36,891 nucleotides of DNA. It comes from a virus. The stretch is from the IMG/VR virus record IMGVR_UViG_3300047551_003174, positions 1-36,891 of that record. One strand, 5' to 3'. Under the pieces are notes generated by a model. That model was not told the origin of the DNA. It saw nothing but the letters and a program-made list of their open reading frames with translations, and ran no database searches. A program made the position numbers and the translations under genes. Positions 27,401 through 32,535 of the stretch are shown in pieces; the first letter of the stretch is position 1, and every line of letters begins with the position of its first letter.

Positions 27401-29681
27401 TTTGCATTCTAGTAACAAGAGTAGCAGCATTAAAACTAGGAGCGGCTTGCGGAGTTTCTGGAACGCCGGAAATAGATTCTCCTCTTCTTGTTGTAGTAAA
27501 TGTTTTTCCAAGTTTAGCTTCTAAATCTGCTTTTTTGCCTAAATTTTGGCTTTGAACATCGAAATCTTTTAATTTAGCAACTGAATATTGAGCTTCAGGA
27601 TTTGCTTTATTATATTGATCTAAATAATTTCTTAATTGCAAAACTGCTTCTGCATTTTCACGATACCAATTGATATCGCTAAGATTTGCACTGGCAAGAA
27701 AAGCCTCACCGCCCGGTTGAGTTCGTATCCAAGATTTAAATAATCCAGCACCACCAGCAAAATTCGGAATAAATCCTCTTGCTTGATAAGGATTAATACC
27801 TGTTTGTCTAATTGAATTTTCTCTGTGAGCAATTCCTGCCGGAGAATTTAAAGGAGGATTAATGAAAGGTTGAACAAAATTTGGCACATATTTAACTCTT
27901 TCAGCCGTGTTCATTACGCCACCAACCGGAGATGGAACAACTGTACCCGGTTGATATCCACCTAATAAAGAACCTTGAATTTCTTTACTTCGAACACTGG
28001 GTGGAATATATCCAGCACTATAACTCGGAATATAACCAGAAGCTGTAATTCTTCCAACCTGCAAACCAGCAGAACCAACTTGAACATTTTGCCCAACCAA
28101 CAACGGAGCTAATTGCTTCGCTATATTTAATTGTTGCTGATATTGCGCAGTTTGATATGTAGCTAAATTTAAAAGAACTTGCTGTTGGGCTGCTAAATTT
28201 CCAGAATTTCCAATTAAAGCTTGAGCGGTATTTGATTGAGTCTGTAATATTTTTAATATAGATTCTTCAACATCTTTACGTTTTTGAGCTTGAGTAGTAA
28301 TACCAAGCAAAGTCGGTACAGCAGTTGAAATATCTCTAAATGTGTTGCCAATTACCTTTGTAATAATAGCAGCAGCGCCTAATAAAACTGGCCCGCCTAA
28401 AACATTTTTTATGCCTTTTAATAAGCCATTCGCAAAATCAGAACCTAAACCTTCGCCTTCTAATAAATCATTAATATATGTAACAGCATCATTAAATGGT
28501 GAAATTAAACTTTTGAAAACAGGTTCAAATGTTACTTTACCAATATTATTGCTTAATTGTTGTAAATTAGTTCCTGTTTGAGAAATTAAAGCGGCAAGAG
28601 TAACGTTTAACGCTGCATTAGCTTGTTGAGCTTCATTAGTCGCATTAACACCAATTTCTAAAGCTTTATTGTAAGAACCTTGCTGATCATTCAAATCAGA
28701 AAGCAAAGATTTTAAAATGTTAACTTGATAAACACCGGCAACTTGTTCAGCAAGAGAAGATTTTGTTGTATCAGCCAATGTGTTATATGTCTGAGCTAAA
28801 TTTTGTAAAATTTGAACAGCAGGTAAAACATTTCCTTGGATATCGCGAACTGCAACATTAAAATTTTCTAATTGATCAAGAGTTTCAGTTCTTTGTAAAC
28901 GAGTGAAAATTGTTTTTAATGCGTTACCAATTACAGCGCCACCACGGGCAGTTTTTTCTTGGGTAGCAGTGACTAAAGCGTTTAATTGATCAAAATTAAC
29001 ACCAGCTTCTTGCGCGGCTTGACCTGTACGAGAAACAGCGCTTGTTAAGTCAGCGGCTGAAACAGCAAACTGTTGTTCTACAGCAACAATCTTGTTTAGA
29101 ATTGTTGTCGTATCTAATGATGTTTGAGCATAAGCGTTTGTAACGGCAGTTAAATCTTCAACCGCCTGTTTAGCGGATACGCCCGTTAAACGAACAAGAG
29201 TTAAAGCATCAGATACTCTTTGTAATGTTTGTTCAGTTGATAAACCCTGTCTAGAAAATTCAAGGGCAGCGTCAGAAGCATCTTTAAAACTAGATGCGGT
29301 TGCTTTTGCTACGCCAAATAAATCGCTGGAAAACTTTTGTAATCCAGATGACGAAAGAGAAAGAACGCGATTAATATCAACTAAAGCTTTTTCAACATCA
29401 ATAGTAGCAGTTGCTAATTCTTTAAAAGATTTAGCTACACCACCAATGACAGCAGTAGAAGCACCGAATGCAAGAACACGGGCGTTAGAAGCAGCAAGCG
29501 CAGATTGAAATTGTTTTAAATCACCGTTAATACGACCTAACGGTTGAGTAAAACTCTGAGGATTAAATTGTAGATTTAACTGATTCTGCGCTGCAAATCT
29601 GGCATTATATGCTGCTACACCTGCGGCGATACTTTGAGCTAGAGCTGTTTGACTAGCTTGTACATTAATTGTTACTGCCAT
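18498..29681 (-). CDS. Giant tape measure protein with embedded enzyme-like domains
   Basis: 3727 residues, far above lambda H (853). Residues ~1-430 match the TP901-type tape measure core (VEKALVDINRVLSLSSSGLQ; AKATASSFKDASDAALEFSR; EQVAGVYQVNILKSLLSDLN). Residues ~2096-3400 are mostly helical and coiled-coil, interrupted at ~2310-2395 by a hydrophobic Gly/Ala stretch (TPILGPFGPLIGAASGALVT) that may be membrane-active. Residues ~3400-3650 carry two copies of a Gly-rich GEYVLNRNAV / GEYIVNSRAV motif seen in many tape measures. Between these, residues 643-2088 hold globular segments separated by GFIPNFA repeats (listed separately). Tape measure proteins set tail length and leave the virion with the DNA. 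The gene follows two chaperone-position genes, as expected. The start at 29681 (MAVTINVQAS) has no SD but lies close to a TGTAAAT motif. Confidence 0.95.
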   Translation of the reverse strand: MAVTINVQASQTALAQSIAAGVAAYNARFAAQNQLNLQFNPQSFTQPLGRINGDLKQFQSALAASNARVLAFGASTAVIGGVAKSFKELATATIDVEKALVDINRVLSLSSSGLQKFSSDLFGVAKATASSFKDASDAALEFSRQGLSTEQTLQRVSDALTLVRLTGVSAKQAVEDLTAVTNAYAQTSLDTTTILNKIVAVEQQFAVSAADLTSAVSRTGQAAQEAGVNFDQLNALVTATQEKTARGGAVIGNALKTIFTRLQRTETLDQLENFNVAVRDIQGNVLPAVQILQNLAQTYNTLADTTKSSLAEQVAGVYQVNILKSLLSDLNDQQGSYNKALEIGVNATNEAQQANAALNVTLAALISQTGTNLQQLSNNIGKVTFEPVFKSLISPFNDAVTYINDLLEGEGLGSDFANGLLKGIKNVLGGPVLLGAAAIITKVIGNTFRDISTAVPTLLGITTQAQKRKDVEESILKILQTQSNTAQALIGNSGNLAAQQQVLLNLATYQTAQYQQQLNIAKQLAPLLVGQNVQVGSAGLQVGRITASGYIPSYSAGYIPPSVRSKEIQGSLLGGYQPGTVVPSPVGGVMNTAERVKYVPNFVQPFINPPLNSPAGIAHRENSIRQTGINPYQARGFIPNFAGGAGLFKSWIRTQPGGEAFLASANLSDINWYRENAEAVLQLRNYLDQYNKANPEAQYSVAKLKDFDVQSQNLGKKADLEAKLGKTFTTTRRGESISGVPETPQAAPSFNAATLVTRMQSRKSFAEAYPDLQKILNDPNASEKEKNAADQIINDNLGQAYEAFGLQHLKQIGYPKAVTAESLNLAGSPKTTAIDAVDFPSQTFFEFKGGEVDPENITSKFIRARTDEGNFEKLFQGKTGKPWIETADENDRALGKAWTRDASVFDSLFKKYTSQAWQNVLVANDYGKATKSGNKVVYFNPVDSATPGLYLMEYFKELKGIGEPYAYYKQSIAAEDIPSLLAKESERVKSFFPFQTDADFKKFIADNRGQAPQKAATAGAIAQAVQNIAKQKPSNLRPPINWVYDSDVFGGSYGEKFDNLKNIILNDPSIVKDILVAPAGAGKTTYAAKLGYKPITNFEDIHEGDRVLLLSASRLSKEGGFSTYFQQQLDAVNKTGGKKFFGELPNELITQRRQLRAQSGVARGLNAPLRESDFEQMLMSQGFKSLSLASNGFIPNFASRSEMIRDLIRFNLESTPDVKDKNVFGSKTTLFRGVKNRGGRYSGSWRRDIFEQSNNYSQAKNSFDYFIDTDINKIAHDHITEKKLLPFVSASTDEDIAKYFARGRQDSDFSDEGKVGSKTIKNSRIFSAESIRKFISKYGQKALKQLMMEHSTWGSFGLGKGIAMNFQSFSDKKGFEGTDFAKEISFLSNGFIPNFASENAIRTMQEIIARAEGSNDPRLINEANVAKEKLKKLTGSEGGINFLNSISDIDVPELDLQSQLNNIRVAYTDTKGEMRRGTAPLSSLEQIIQVLRQKRHKEISILGAGLPGIKERLAALGIKDSEYQVSGGYEYFPLNQFGGFIPNFAKLGLNNQRLTQYDRFSKTVKNLKNQQAYKGKVQDEGKIIDQLTIPNIQVEKLNVDSNEFRRAAKRTKELRSEISKAIQAEGKAFETGIKKKYPQLKFTSNNEEIKFGSSSALDFVGDKTVVEAKAGNYNFQNVEEKFFRFPFENINNPNISKDIAPQFWSDKADNVKLYQNEILKLITAPESIDKESLYRIPAGARKQTAIENMAANMGFIPNFANAIALNKRYEFDGKYDSLNGKKRFNDFVKANSTDNIIPAFVGPNGVFYHHSIPSHEGLVRQFGLTAYDLENSIKAFIQNGVLTIPNLEETFQMQGKLRSQSLIDYAAKSTRNHLKESGLTNIIEKTKKNEKNVFFKELPQSEVFAAFNSLKNASWNDFSEEKTYQKIESLPLDKAREIIGLLEAKMDNRIGDFVPDNNTAQAQKNFISDVARVKADLQQILQEKEKASQELKKLKGQFGIGAGFSGASSFSKGFIPNFATGYLSDVMSLESNLSNNTAVLDTTTGPYPFIRNTSQPNFAAAISDHGGEKKALKDSITNQTNAGLLSSRGMIPNFAPPPSQFQISGIQQGVGGTLITNNQKQVFQTAIDNLINQFQATTQITSIQEADQAFASLATEINNFITANGLDAASAKDIATQVQAYTRNLATQAKNLQTQNQLSITNKQNEYTVALEKLQSTLRRLNTDLLLSDDEIKNLRTEVVQLVQTLDTTAQEISQLTSGAKTPQRPTQTTDRRGNLIDIMDPSGSALNAQIGRRGALDRLNRGVSGMSNNLALTFGVPLVAGQLQQAIVGNTERFQQTGVQRFANEAVGSGFTNIQTGAMIGTALTPILGPFGPLIGAASGALVTFGSALLKTSDTLEDLQKAAQDLAQKNKADVDAVKNLIQLQQQIGQETDPYKIKELSYQIEDTVKGIQNARLQDEVIAAGVSIKNLNEAIDKFTTESRQREKIANIASKAKQFEQTSGLDTFQAAGILGDFGLYFDSFFDTKNFQKRKRDIERNTGFQLDVRKGDTALQAIPNLLGILPGVGGNLAEPFSFDFDKNRERLAKVFSDFTDPFFDLEEKIKNIAEQPKKQNLLLEFDKAIATIDDFTTEADIRKKFQIFVDEGLVTVELINEIAAAIDNQIENSLPGKSLLQNFKQIIALGRGGQRGKKTSAETAKQAGQNLRKFFANINLEVSRANFEIDTQIKEFEFSKEIGSLNLDKTSALINQAFAAISKNIDDNLRPSIDKFINDLNVAQQQAVLSLEARVFPQIQIQNLKKARQQNVATISQFLEKESQPGQIPKIQSVFDKLNTGNLDEAITILNTINLKNAQNSEIEKASAIEKLRQTQQQADLDSQLAKERFDTAQFWSNKQIELLKKIGEEEFKLSQIKLANAQKEKELIQSITFEGAKRQITGQGEIERKQLEMERPFRLLGRGEFGVQDENFRIQQEIFEKQQKLAIDQALNDAAIADVQRQVLESNTNATAENTKAIYESIARKNLEKQLVATDSIAQTGNQIKNKESLLNRVNRDIIVFNDQKKLDTQISETEEKLKKQQTLLSEIPTVQADYDRESKQAITNYLTPSDLEKANTENRNRQTEKLKKDIEKTELELKKLLKQKEVTPRTSQDYEQLQAQKTSLEGQITALKTEKSNQEADLQSLKKAAEKLPTVSAVSGVKSNLTQLPPGLNLNESLAYLQNQRSEQERILEGYQAQEDQLKDRKAKGEELSIAEENKLVSLRGQIINQQRVVNDLKLNELKTTEAIATNEERIKNNQLARAKRGKFLTGVQEGFQEIVTQSQNFEQNFGKTAVFAFRDGLTGAIDAAMNKTDDLGAALMEVASGFLRTMQQALNQQIANNLVMGIGSAFPSATGINAQSFARRRGGIIRAQNGIYVPSMAGGNGMGIQDRGRTGDVNPALLEDGEYVLNRNAVDSLGGPSVLDNLNFRQFPRFADGGQNTGSLSGSANFTEPFSQLSEFGKSQSPEYQDYLGKLRDQWEKDQAKKKQRQAFINQLIMTGISAGFTAGLGSLSSAIASSGSMTKTSVLGTKMDAGRLDQVISMRDTAQRGGLMRFASGGYLPYGNRLNDTIPALLSGGEYIVNSRAVRKYGVGGMNRINSGIARFEDGGMVGDAANQNNTPGNVESSNTNNVSINITVNANGSEGSSEQTNSTDKQQSDNANLGRRIKEAVLQVIVDEQRSGGLLDSTKKK
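18735..19485 (-). repeat. Two C-terminal GEY(V/I)-N-AV tape-measure repeats
   Basis: Around residues 3400-3530 and 3590-3650 the TMP has two diverged copies of a Gly-rich module: GIYVPSM...ALLEDGEYVLNRNAVDSLGG...RFADGG, and GYLPYGN...ALLSGGEYIVNSRAVRKYG...RFEDGG. This type of C-terminal module recurs in tape measure proteins of many phages, so it supports the TMP call. The copies are too diverged to be recombination substrates. Confidence 0.7.
23646..24401 (-). other. Unrecognised GFIPNFA-bounded domain (residues 1761-2012) of the tape measure protein
   Basis: A 252-residue segment between two repeats. The N-terminal part has IIPAFVGPNGVFYHHSIPSH, with paired histidines (FYHHSIPSHEG) that could be metal- or phosphate-binding. 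A helical part follows (LTAYDLENSIKAFIQNG), then a charged Lys/Glu-rich coiled-coil tail (KADLQQILQEKEKASQELKK). No family assignment is possible by eye. Confidence 0.5.
24423..25046 (-). other. PD-(D/E)XK nuclease-like domain 2 inside the tape measure protein
   Basis: Residues 1546-1753, cleanly bounded by two repeats. It shows the same motif set as the first nuclease-like domain: helix GKAFETGIKKKYPQLKF (Glu1630), then Asp1658 in SSALDFVGDKT, then Glu1667-x-Lys1669 in VVEAKAGNY. The Asp-to-Glu spacing of nine residues and the hydrophobic strand TVVEAK are typical of the family. The segment C-terminal to the motif contains EKFFRFPFENI and a helical tail. Seen: motifs. Inferred: nuclease fold and possible DNA or RNA cleavage after delivery. 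Confidence 0.6.
25068..25493 (-). other. Unrecognised GFIPNFA-bounded domain (residues 1397-1538) of the tape measure protein
   Basis: A 142-residue segment between two repeats. It begins with a charged helix (IRTMQEIIARAEGSNDPRLI) and ends with a Rossmann-like looking strand-turn-helix (HKEISILGAGLPGIKERLAA, then LGIKDSEYQVSGG). I cannot assign a family. Its size and clean boundaries suggest an autonomous domain like its neighbours. Confidence 0.55.
25515..26087 (-). other. ADP-ribosyltransferase-like domain inside the tape measure protein
   Basis: Residues 1199-1389, exactly between two GFIPNFA copies. It has an arginine on a strand (TLFRGVKNRGG, Arg1232) and a Ser-x-Ser-Thr strand followed by an acidic helix (LPFVSASTDEDIAKYFARG, Ser1289-Thr1292). 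This is the layout of the R-S-E class of ADP-ribosyltransferases, such as phage Alt and VIP2-type toxins. The catalytic E-x-E is not certain: no clear ExE motif is visible, and a candidate glutamate lies in MMEHSTWGSF or later. The domain may therefore be divergent or inactive. Confidence 0.42.
26109..26594 (-). other. P-loop NTPase/kinase-like domain inside the tape measure protein
   Basis: Approximately residues 1030-1191. A Walker A-like loop ILVAPAGAGKTTYAAKLG places Gly1082-Lys1083-Thr1084 after a hydrophobic strand. The first Gly of the canonical GxxxxGKT is Ala1077. A second hydrophobic strand (DRVLLLSASRLS) may supply a Walker B-like or kinase lid element but lacks an obvious DE pair. 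The short length and single strand before the loop resemble small nucleotide or zeta-toxin-type kinases more than motor ATPases. That assignment is inference. The domain ends exactly at the second GFIPNFA. Confidence 0.5.
26847..27314 (-). other. PD-(D/E)XK nuclease-like domain 1 inside the tape measure protein
   Basis: Approximately residues 790-945. The fold signature is readable: a helix with GQAYEAFGLQHLKQIGY (Glu802), then Asp835/Asp838 in AIDAVDF, then Glu846-x-Lys848 in FFEFKGG. In the PD-(D/E)XK family the helix glutamate, aspartate, glutamate and lysine bind metal and activate water for phosphodiester hydrolysis. About 90 residues follow with strand/helix alternation (QAWQNVLVANDYG; KVVYFNPVD). 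Seen: the motif set. Inferred: the fold and activity. It is bounded upstream by the first GFIPNFA and has no delimiter between itself and the P-loop segment. Confidence 0.55.
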
Positions 29682-29705
29682 GCATTAATTTACACATAAA
29701 AAATA
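29682..29705 (-). promoter_or_regulatory. Possible promoter/leader of the tape measure gene
   Basis: A 24-base gap between the chaperone-position stop and the TMP start. On the minus strand it reads TTTTTTATGTGTAAATTAATGC before the ATG. The GTGTAAAT core is shared with the gap before 36010. There is no SD. A promoter or an SD-independent translation enhancer are both possible. Confidence 0.3.
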
Positions 29706-30692
29706 TTAAACACCCATCAAATTCATCAAATCCTTCATATCAAGACTGCCGCCTTTTTTCTTAGCTTCTTCAGCAAGTGATAAAGATTTAACCTTACCTT
29801 TTTTCATGTTTATATAATCGTAATCTTCTTTTGTTGCTCCGACAATTGATTCGGCTTGGCCATCTTTAGCTTTTTGTTTTACCTGTTTGGCTTTTTCATT
29901 AGCATTAACATAATCAATAATCTTCTCCGGATCTTTTCGATATTCGTCTGGAATATTATCGTTACTAGTTAAAATATTCTTGAAATAACGCGAATAAAGC
30001 AGCATTTTTATCTGATTAAAAGTTAACTGAGTAATCGGACGACCAAAAAAATGAATAGGATCTTCGCAATAAGGCATATAATAACTGTAAAAATCACGCA
30101 AAACCATCTTTTGAATGTTTAAATCAGAAGCTTCTTTATTTAAAATATTATAAAAATGAATCAATACGCCGAGTTGACCAACTGGAATTTCATCAAATTC
30201 TTGATCTGAATAAAGAGGAATTTTACAATCAGAATCTTTAAATAAAGTATTTTTTAAGAAATCTTCAGTGATTTTCTGATCGGCAAAGTTTTCACAAGTA
30301 TTTCCAAGAAAAGAATTACGCTTGTTTTTTAGTTCGTTTACTTTTTTAAGCGAGTCTTCTATCTGTTTATTAAAAGAATCAATCTGCGATTTAAGATAAG
30401 TATTTTTCTTTTGATCGTAAAGTTTTTTAATGAATAGCTCTTCTTGGGCTATTTGATTTTCTTCATTTTTTGTCCAATAACCTTCTTCGTACAAATCATT
30501 AAGGGCCTCCTCGACTGTCGGGAGGCCCATACTTTTTGCTCTATTTATGTATTGTATACGCGCTTCATCAATAATATTTTGCTCAAAAATACTGACGTGT
30601 TTAATAAAGCCAGTTGCAAATTCTGTTTTTAAAGAAGAAGCGCCGACACAAATATCTTTAAACAATTTTTTAAACTGCAAATCTTCATCCAT
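29706..30692 (-). CDS. Tail assembly chaperone-position protein (distal)
   Basis: 328 residues, hydrophilic and largely helical, Lys/Glu-rich, with a long predicted coiled-coil at about residues 85-130 (SQIDSFNKQIEDSLKKVNEL). Its C-terminus is an amphipathic tail (LDMKDLMNLMGV). It sits immediately before the TMP, where lambda encodes GpGT, the chaperone that keeps the tape measure soluble. Unlike lambda there is no need for a -1 frameshift: the gene has its own ATG at 30692, overlapping the upstream stop by one base (TAATG), with an AAAGGTGA purine stretch just upstream that could serve as a weak SD. I saw no sequence motif proving chaperone function; the assignment rests on position. Confidence 0.6.
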   Translation of the reverse strand: MDEDLQFKKLFKDICVGASSLKTEFATGFIKHVSIFEQNIIDEARIQYINRAKSMGLPTVEEALNDLYEEGYWTKNEENQIAQEELFIKKLYDQKKNTYLKSQIDSFNKQIEDSLKKVNELKNKRNSFLGNTCENFADQKITEDFLKNTLFKDSDCKIPLYSDQEFDEIPVGQLGVLIHFYNILNKEASDLNIQKMVLRDFYSYYMPYCEDPIHFFGRPITQLTFNQIKMLLYSRYFKNILTSNDNIPDEYRKDPEKIIDYVNANEKAKQVKQKAKDGQAESIVGATKEDYDYINMKKGKVKSLSLAEEAKKKGGSLDMKDLMNLMGV

Positions 30693-31447
30693 TATTCACC
30701 TTTGACAATCTTATCAAATTCTTCCTTGTTAGCTGTACCAGAGAAGAACCAATAACTAAATATGCTTGCAAGCTTTAAATAAACATCCTTATAAATTGAA
30801 TCTTCAGAATCTTCCAACTTAGTCAAAGATTCTTCCTTGTCTTCAAACGTCTTTCCTTCAAAGACAGGCACAAAATCCTTATGATTCTTTGTTGGATCCT
30901 TATAGTATGATAGATTTAGCACATACCACAGAATAGAACGATTTTGCGCTCTTGTATCAGCAGTGTGATTAAATAAATTCAAATAACTTGTTTCTCTTGA
31001 TACAATTTCTTTTTGAATAGCTAAAATTTTCATTTCTTGATTTGATAGATCAGTTTTCTGATCTTCAGTTCTTTCGGCTTCAGCAACAATACGAATAGAA
31101 ATAACAGAAGCTTGTAGCTTTTCTAACTCTTTATATAGCTCTACCAATACCTTGGCGTCTGTTTCACTAGCAAGACCACCTGTATCTTTATACTTATTTA
31201 ACAACATTGCTTTTGTAAGAATACCTTGCTTAATAGCCTTACTCATTTCAACCGAGTAAATCAACTCTGCTTCTTGAACCTGTTTTCTATTTGGTTCGCG
31301 AAGCTGAATCTCGATTGGAACTTCCTTATCAACCGTCTCGGTGATAGTTCTTTCCTTCTCGACTTCACCATCCATATACTTCTCAACTCTTTTTTCTTCT
31401 ACTTGTGTTACCTTTTTGACATTAAACGTGTAAATATTCTTAGACAT
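30692..31447 (-). CDS. Tail assembly chaperone-position protein (proximal)
   Basis: 251 residues. The N-terminus is a short beta/charged segment (NIYTFNVKKVTQVEEKRVEK) with several Glu/Lys runs, then an all-helical region (EAELIYSVEMSKAIKQGILT; LYKELEKLQASVISIRIVAE), and a C-terminal part with aromatic helices (IFSYWFFSGTANKEEFDKIV). Its acidic helical composition and position two genes before the TMP fit the lambda G role. It is the first gene of the minus-strand tail operon, starting at a divergent AT-rich intergenic region. It is coupled to the next gene by a TAATG overlap. No family-defining motif was recognised. Confidence 0.6.
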   Translation of the reverse strand: MSKNIYTFNVKKVTQVEEKRVEKYMDGEVEKERTITETVDKEVPIEIQLREPNRKQVQEAELIYSVEMSKAIKQGILTKAMLLNKYKDTGGLASETDAKVLVELYKELEKLQASVISIRIVAEAERTEDQKTDLSNQEMKILAIQKEIVSRETSYLNLFNHTADTRAQNRSILWYVLNLSYYKDPTKNHKDFVPVFEGKTFEDKEESLTKLEDSEDSIYKDVYLKLASIFSYWFFSGTANKEEFDKIVKGE

Positions 31448-31481
31448 ACTTATTGTAAATATTATATATTAAATTTCTATT
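31448..31481. promoter_or_regulatory. Divergent intergenic region with likely promoters both ways
   Basis: These 34 bases separate the two divergently transcribed units and are nearly all A/T. On the plus strand TGTAAATA (31454-31461) precedes TTATATATT and the ATG at 31482. On the minus strand TATAAT lies about 13 bases before the ATG at 31447. Both operons must start at or upstream of this gap, so at least one promoter is expected here. With so little room, transcripts would have very short leaders. Confidence 0.5.
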
Positions 31482-31937
31482 ATGGCTACCAGTTTATTAT
31501 CAGCGAGCGAAAAAGAACAGTTGAATCAAGTTATTGATGATGTTCACGAAACATTTGCTCGTACCATCACTGTTTATAAAGAAGCCTCAGAAGTTGTTAT
31601 TATCACCGATCCCAATTTTAACCCATTGTATAATACCGCTGGCCAGACCACATCTATCATTAATACACCAATTTATAAGCAATTTAAAGCAAGAATTCAT
31701 TATAATGACGATATTGGTAAAAAATATTGGAGCGAAGGCGAAGTTAATACACAAATCAAATTACAAGCTGTTGTTGGAACAGTAAGATTAAAAATAGCTG
31801 CTGAAGATTATGATTACATCAAAGACGCAAGACGTTTTGATTTAGATGGAAAAAGATTTGTATTAAATTCTGCATTCAGAGGTCACGGCTTATTTGATAG
31901 TCAATATTATACTATTTATTTGAAACCTGATCCATAA
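31482..31937 (+). CDS. Head-tail connector (stopper-like) protein
   Basis: 151 residues. A helical N-terminus (LLSASEKEQLNQVIDDVHET) is followed by a beta-barrel-like region (ITVYKEASEVVIITDPNFNP; FKARIHYNDDIGKKYW; KLQAVVGTVRLKIAAEDYDY; FDLDGKRFVLNSAFRGHGLF). This is the size and layout of siphovirus head completion or stopper proteins that close the portal channel. It is first in the plus-strand block, with the next gene one base after its stop. Function is inferred from size, strand pattern and block order. No SD is visible (AAATTTCTATT before ATG). Confidence 0.6.
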   Translation: MATSLLSASEKEQLNQVIDDVHETFARTITVYKEASEVVIITDPNFNPLYNTAGQTTSIINTPIYKQFKARIHYNDDIGKKYWSEGEVNTQIKLQAVVGTVRLKIAAEDYDYIKDARRFDLDGKRFVLNSAFRGHGLFDSQYYTIYLKPDP

Positions 31938-31938
31938 G

Positions 31939-32535
31939 ATGCGTATCAGCGATTTAGACTTAAATGATATTTTGAATCAATTAAATTCAGAAAAAGCATA
32001 CACAAAATATGCTGACGATATTATTCAGTCTGAATTTTCAAAAGTTAAATCAGAAATATTACAAGAATTCAATCAACATCCAATAACTGTAGAAATAGAA
32101 GGAGGAATATACGCCACCAACATATCAAATACATTAAGCGGTATTACTAATTTATTTTCTTTTATTGGTTTTGAAGCAAACGATAAACCCATTGAACCAA
32201 TTAGAAATTTATTGGAGAAATCAACAATGCGTAAAAACTATGGTAGAAGAAGCCAAATATCTTACACTTTTGAAATACCAACTGCCAAAGATATATTTTT
32301 ATCTACGCCGTTACCATGGGCAGTTGGCCGCAGCTGGGCAAAAGGAATAGAACAAGGATTATCAGGTCTTGGTTATTATTTAAAGAAAACGCAAAACAGT
32401 CGATCAGGACTCGGCATTCAATCTCAAAAAATTATTCGCCCACAATATCGTTTTAAAAATATTCAATATATTTCAGCATTAATAAATAAATACAATCAAA
32501 GAATCCGCGAAATAGAAAAAAAATATAATCTATGA
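31939..32535 (+). CDS. Neck / tail-completion-like protein
   Basis: 198 residues, basic. The N-terminus is helical (SDLDLNDILNQLNSEKAYTK; IIQSEFSKVKSEILQEFNQH), followed by a short strand pair with a Gly turn (ITVEIEGGIYATNISNTLSG). The C-terminus is strongly basic and helical (INKYNQRIREIEKKYNL). That mix of helix, beta and basic tail fits HK97 gp10-like neck proteins, and the position between stopper-like and terminator-position genes agrees. The start lies one base after the upstream stop, and the stop overlaps the next start by 4 bases (ATGA), so the four-gene block is translationally coupled. I do not recognise a specific family. Confidence 0.5.
   Translation: MRISDLDLNDILNQLNSEKAYTKYADDIIQSEFSKVKSEILQEFNQHPITVEIEGGIYATNISNTLSGITNLFSFIGFEANDKPIEPIRNLLEKSTMRKNYGRRSQISYTFEIPTAKDIFLSTPLPWAVGRSWAKGIEQGLSGLGYYLKKTQNSRSGLGIQSQKIIRPQYRFKNIQYISALINKYNQRIREIEKKYNL

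Larger units (their letters stand above)
23397..27776 (-). repeat. Seven GFIPNFA heptapeptide repeats in the tape measure protein
   Basis: GFIPNFA occurs at residues 636-642, 1192-1198, 1390-1396, 1539-1545, 1754-1760 and 2013-2019, and as GMIPNFA at 2089-2095. Each is usually preceded by a short Ser/Asn/Gly run (SNG, SKG, SRG). Degenerate relatives lie upstream (KYVPNFV at 597-603, GYIPSYS at 549-555, GYIPPSV at 557). The codons vary between copies (CCG/CCA, TTT/TTC, GCT/GCA/GCG), so this is conservation of protein, not a recent DNA duplication. The spacings (556, 198, 149, 215, 259 and 76 residues) are irregular and enclose unrelated sequences, as expected of inter-domain delimiters. Confidence 0.92.

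Noticed and set aside
26855-27832. Several 66-75-codon minus-strand open frames inside the tape measure gene
   Set aside because: They are alternate-frame readings of the TMP, with Lys/Leu-rich shadow composition and no initiation signals.
18498-29681. Stop-codon reassignment, given the unusually long 3727-codon frame
   Set aside because: TGA and TAA both end other genes at sensible places in this window, and the frame reads through without needing recoding. The length reflects a real giant gene.
29706-31447. A lambda G-T type programmed -1 frameshift between the two chaperone-position genes
   Set aside because: The downstream gene has its own ATG in a TAATG overlap, and I did not find a convincing slippery heptamer at the end of the upstream frame. 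A frameshift is not needed to explain expression.
31226-31537. A 103-codon plus-strand open frame spanning the divergent promoter region
   Set aside because: It lies opposite the chaperone-position gene, is low-complexity and hydrophobic, and would overlap the stopper-like gene out of frame. It is best read as a shadow.
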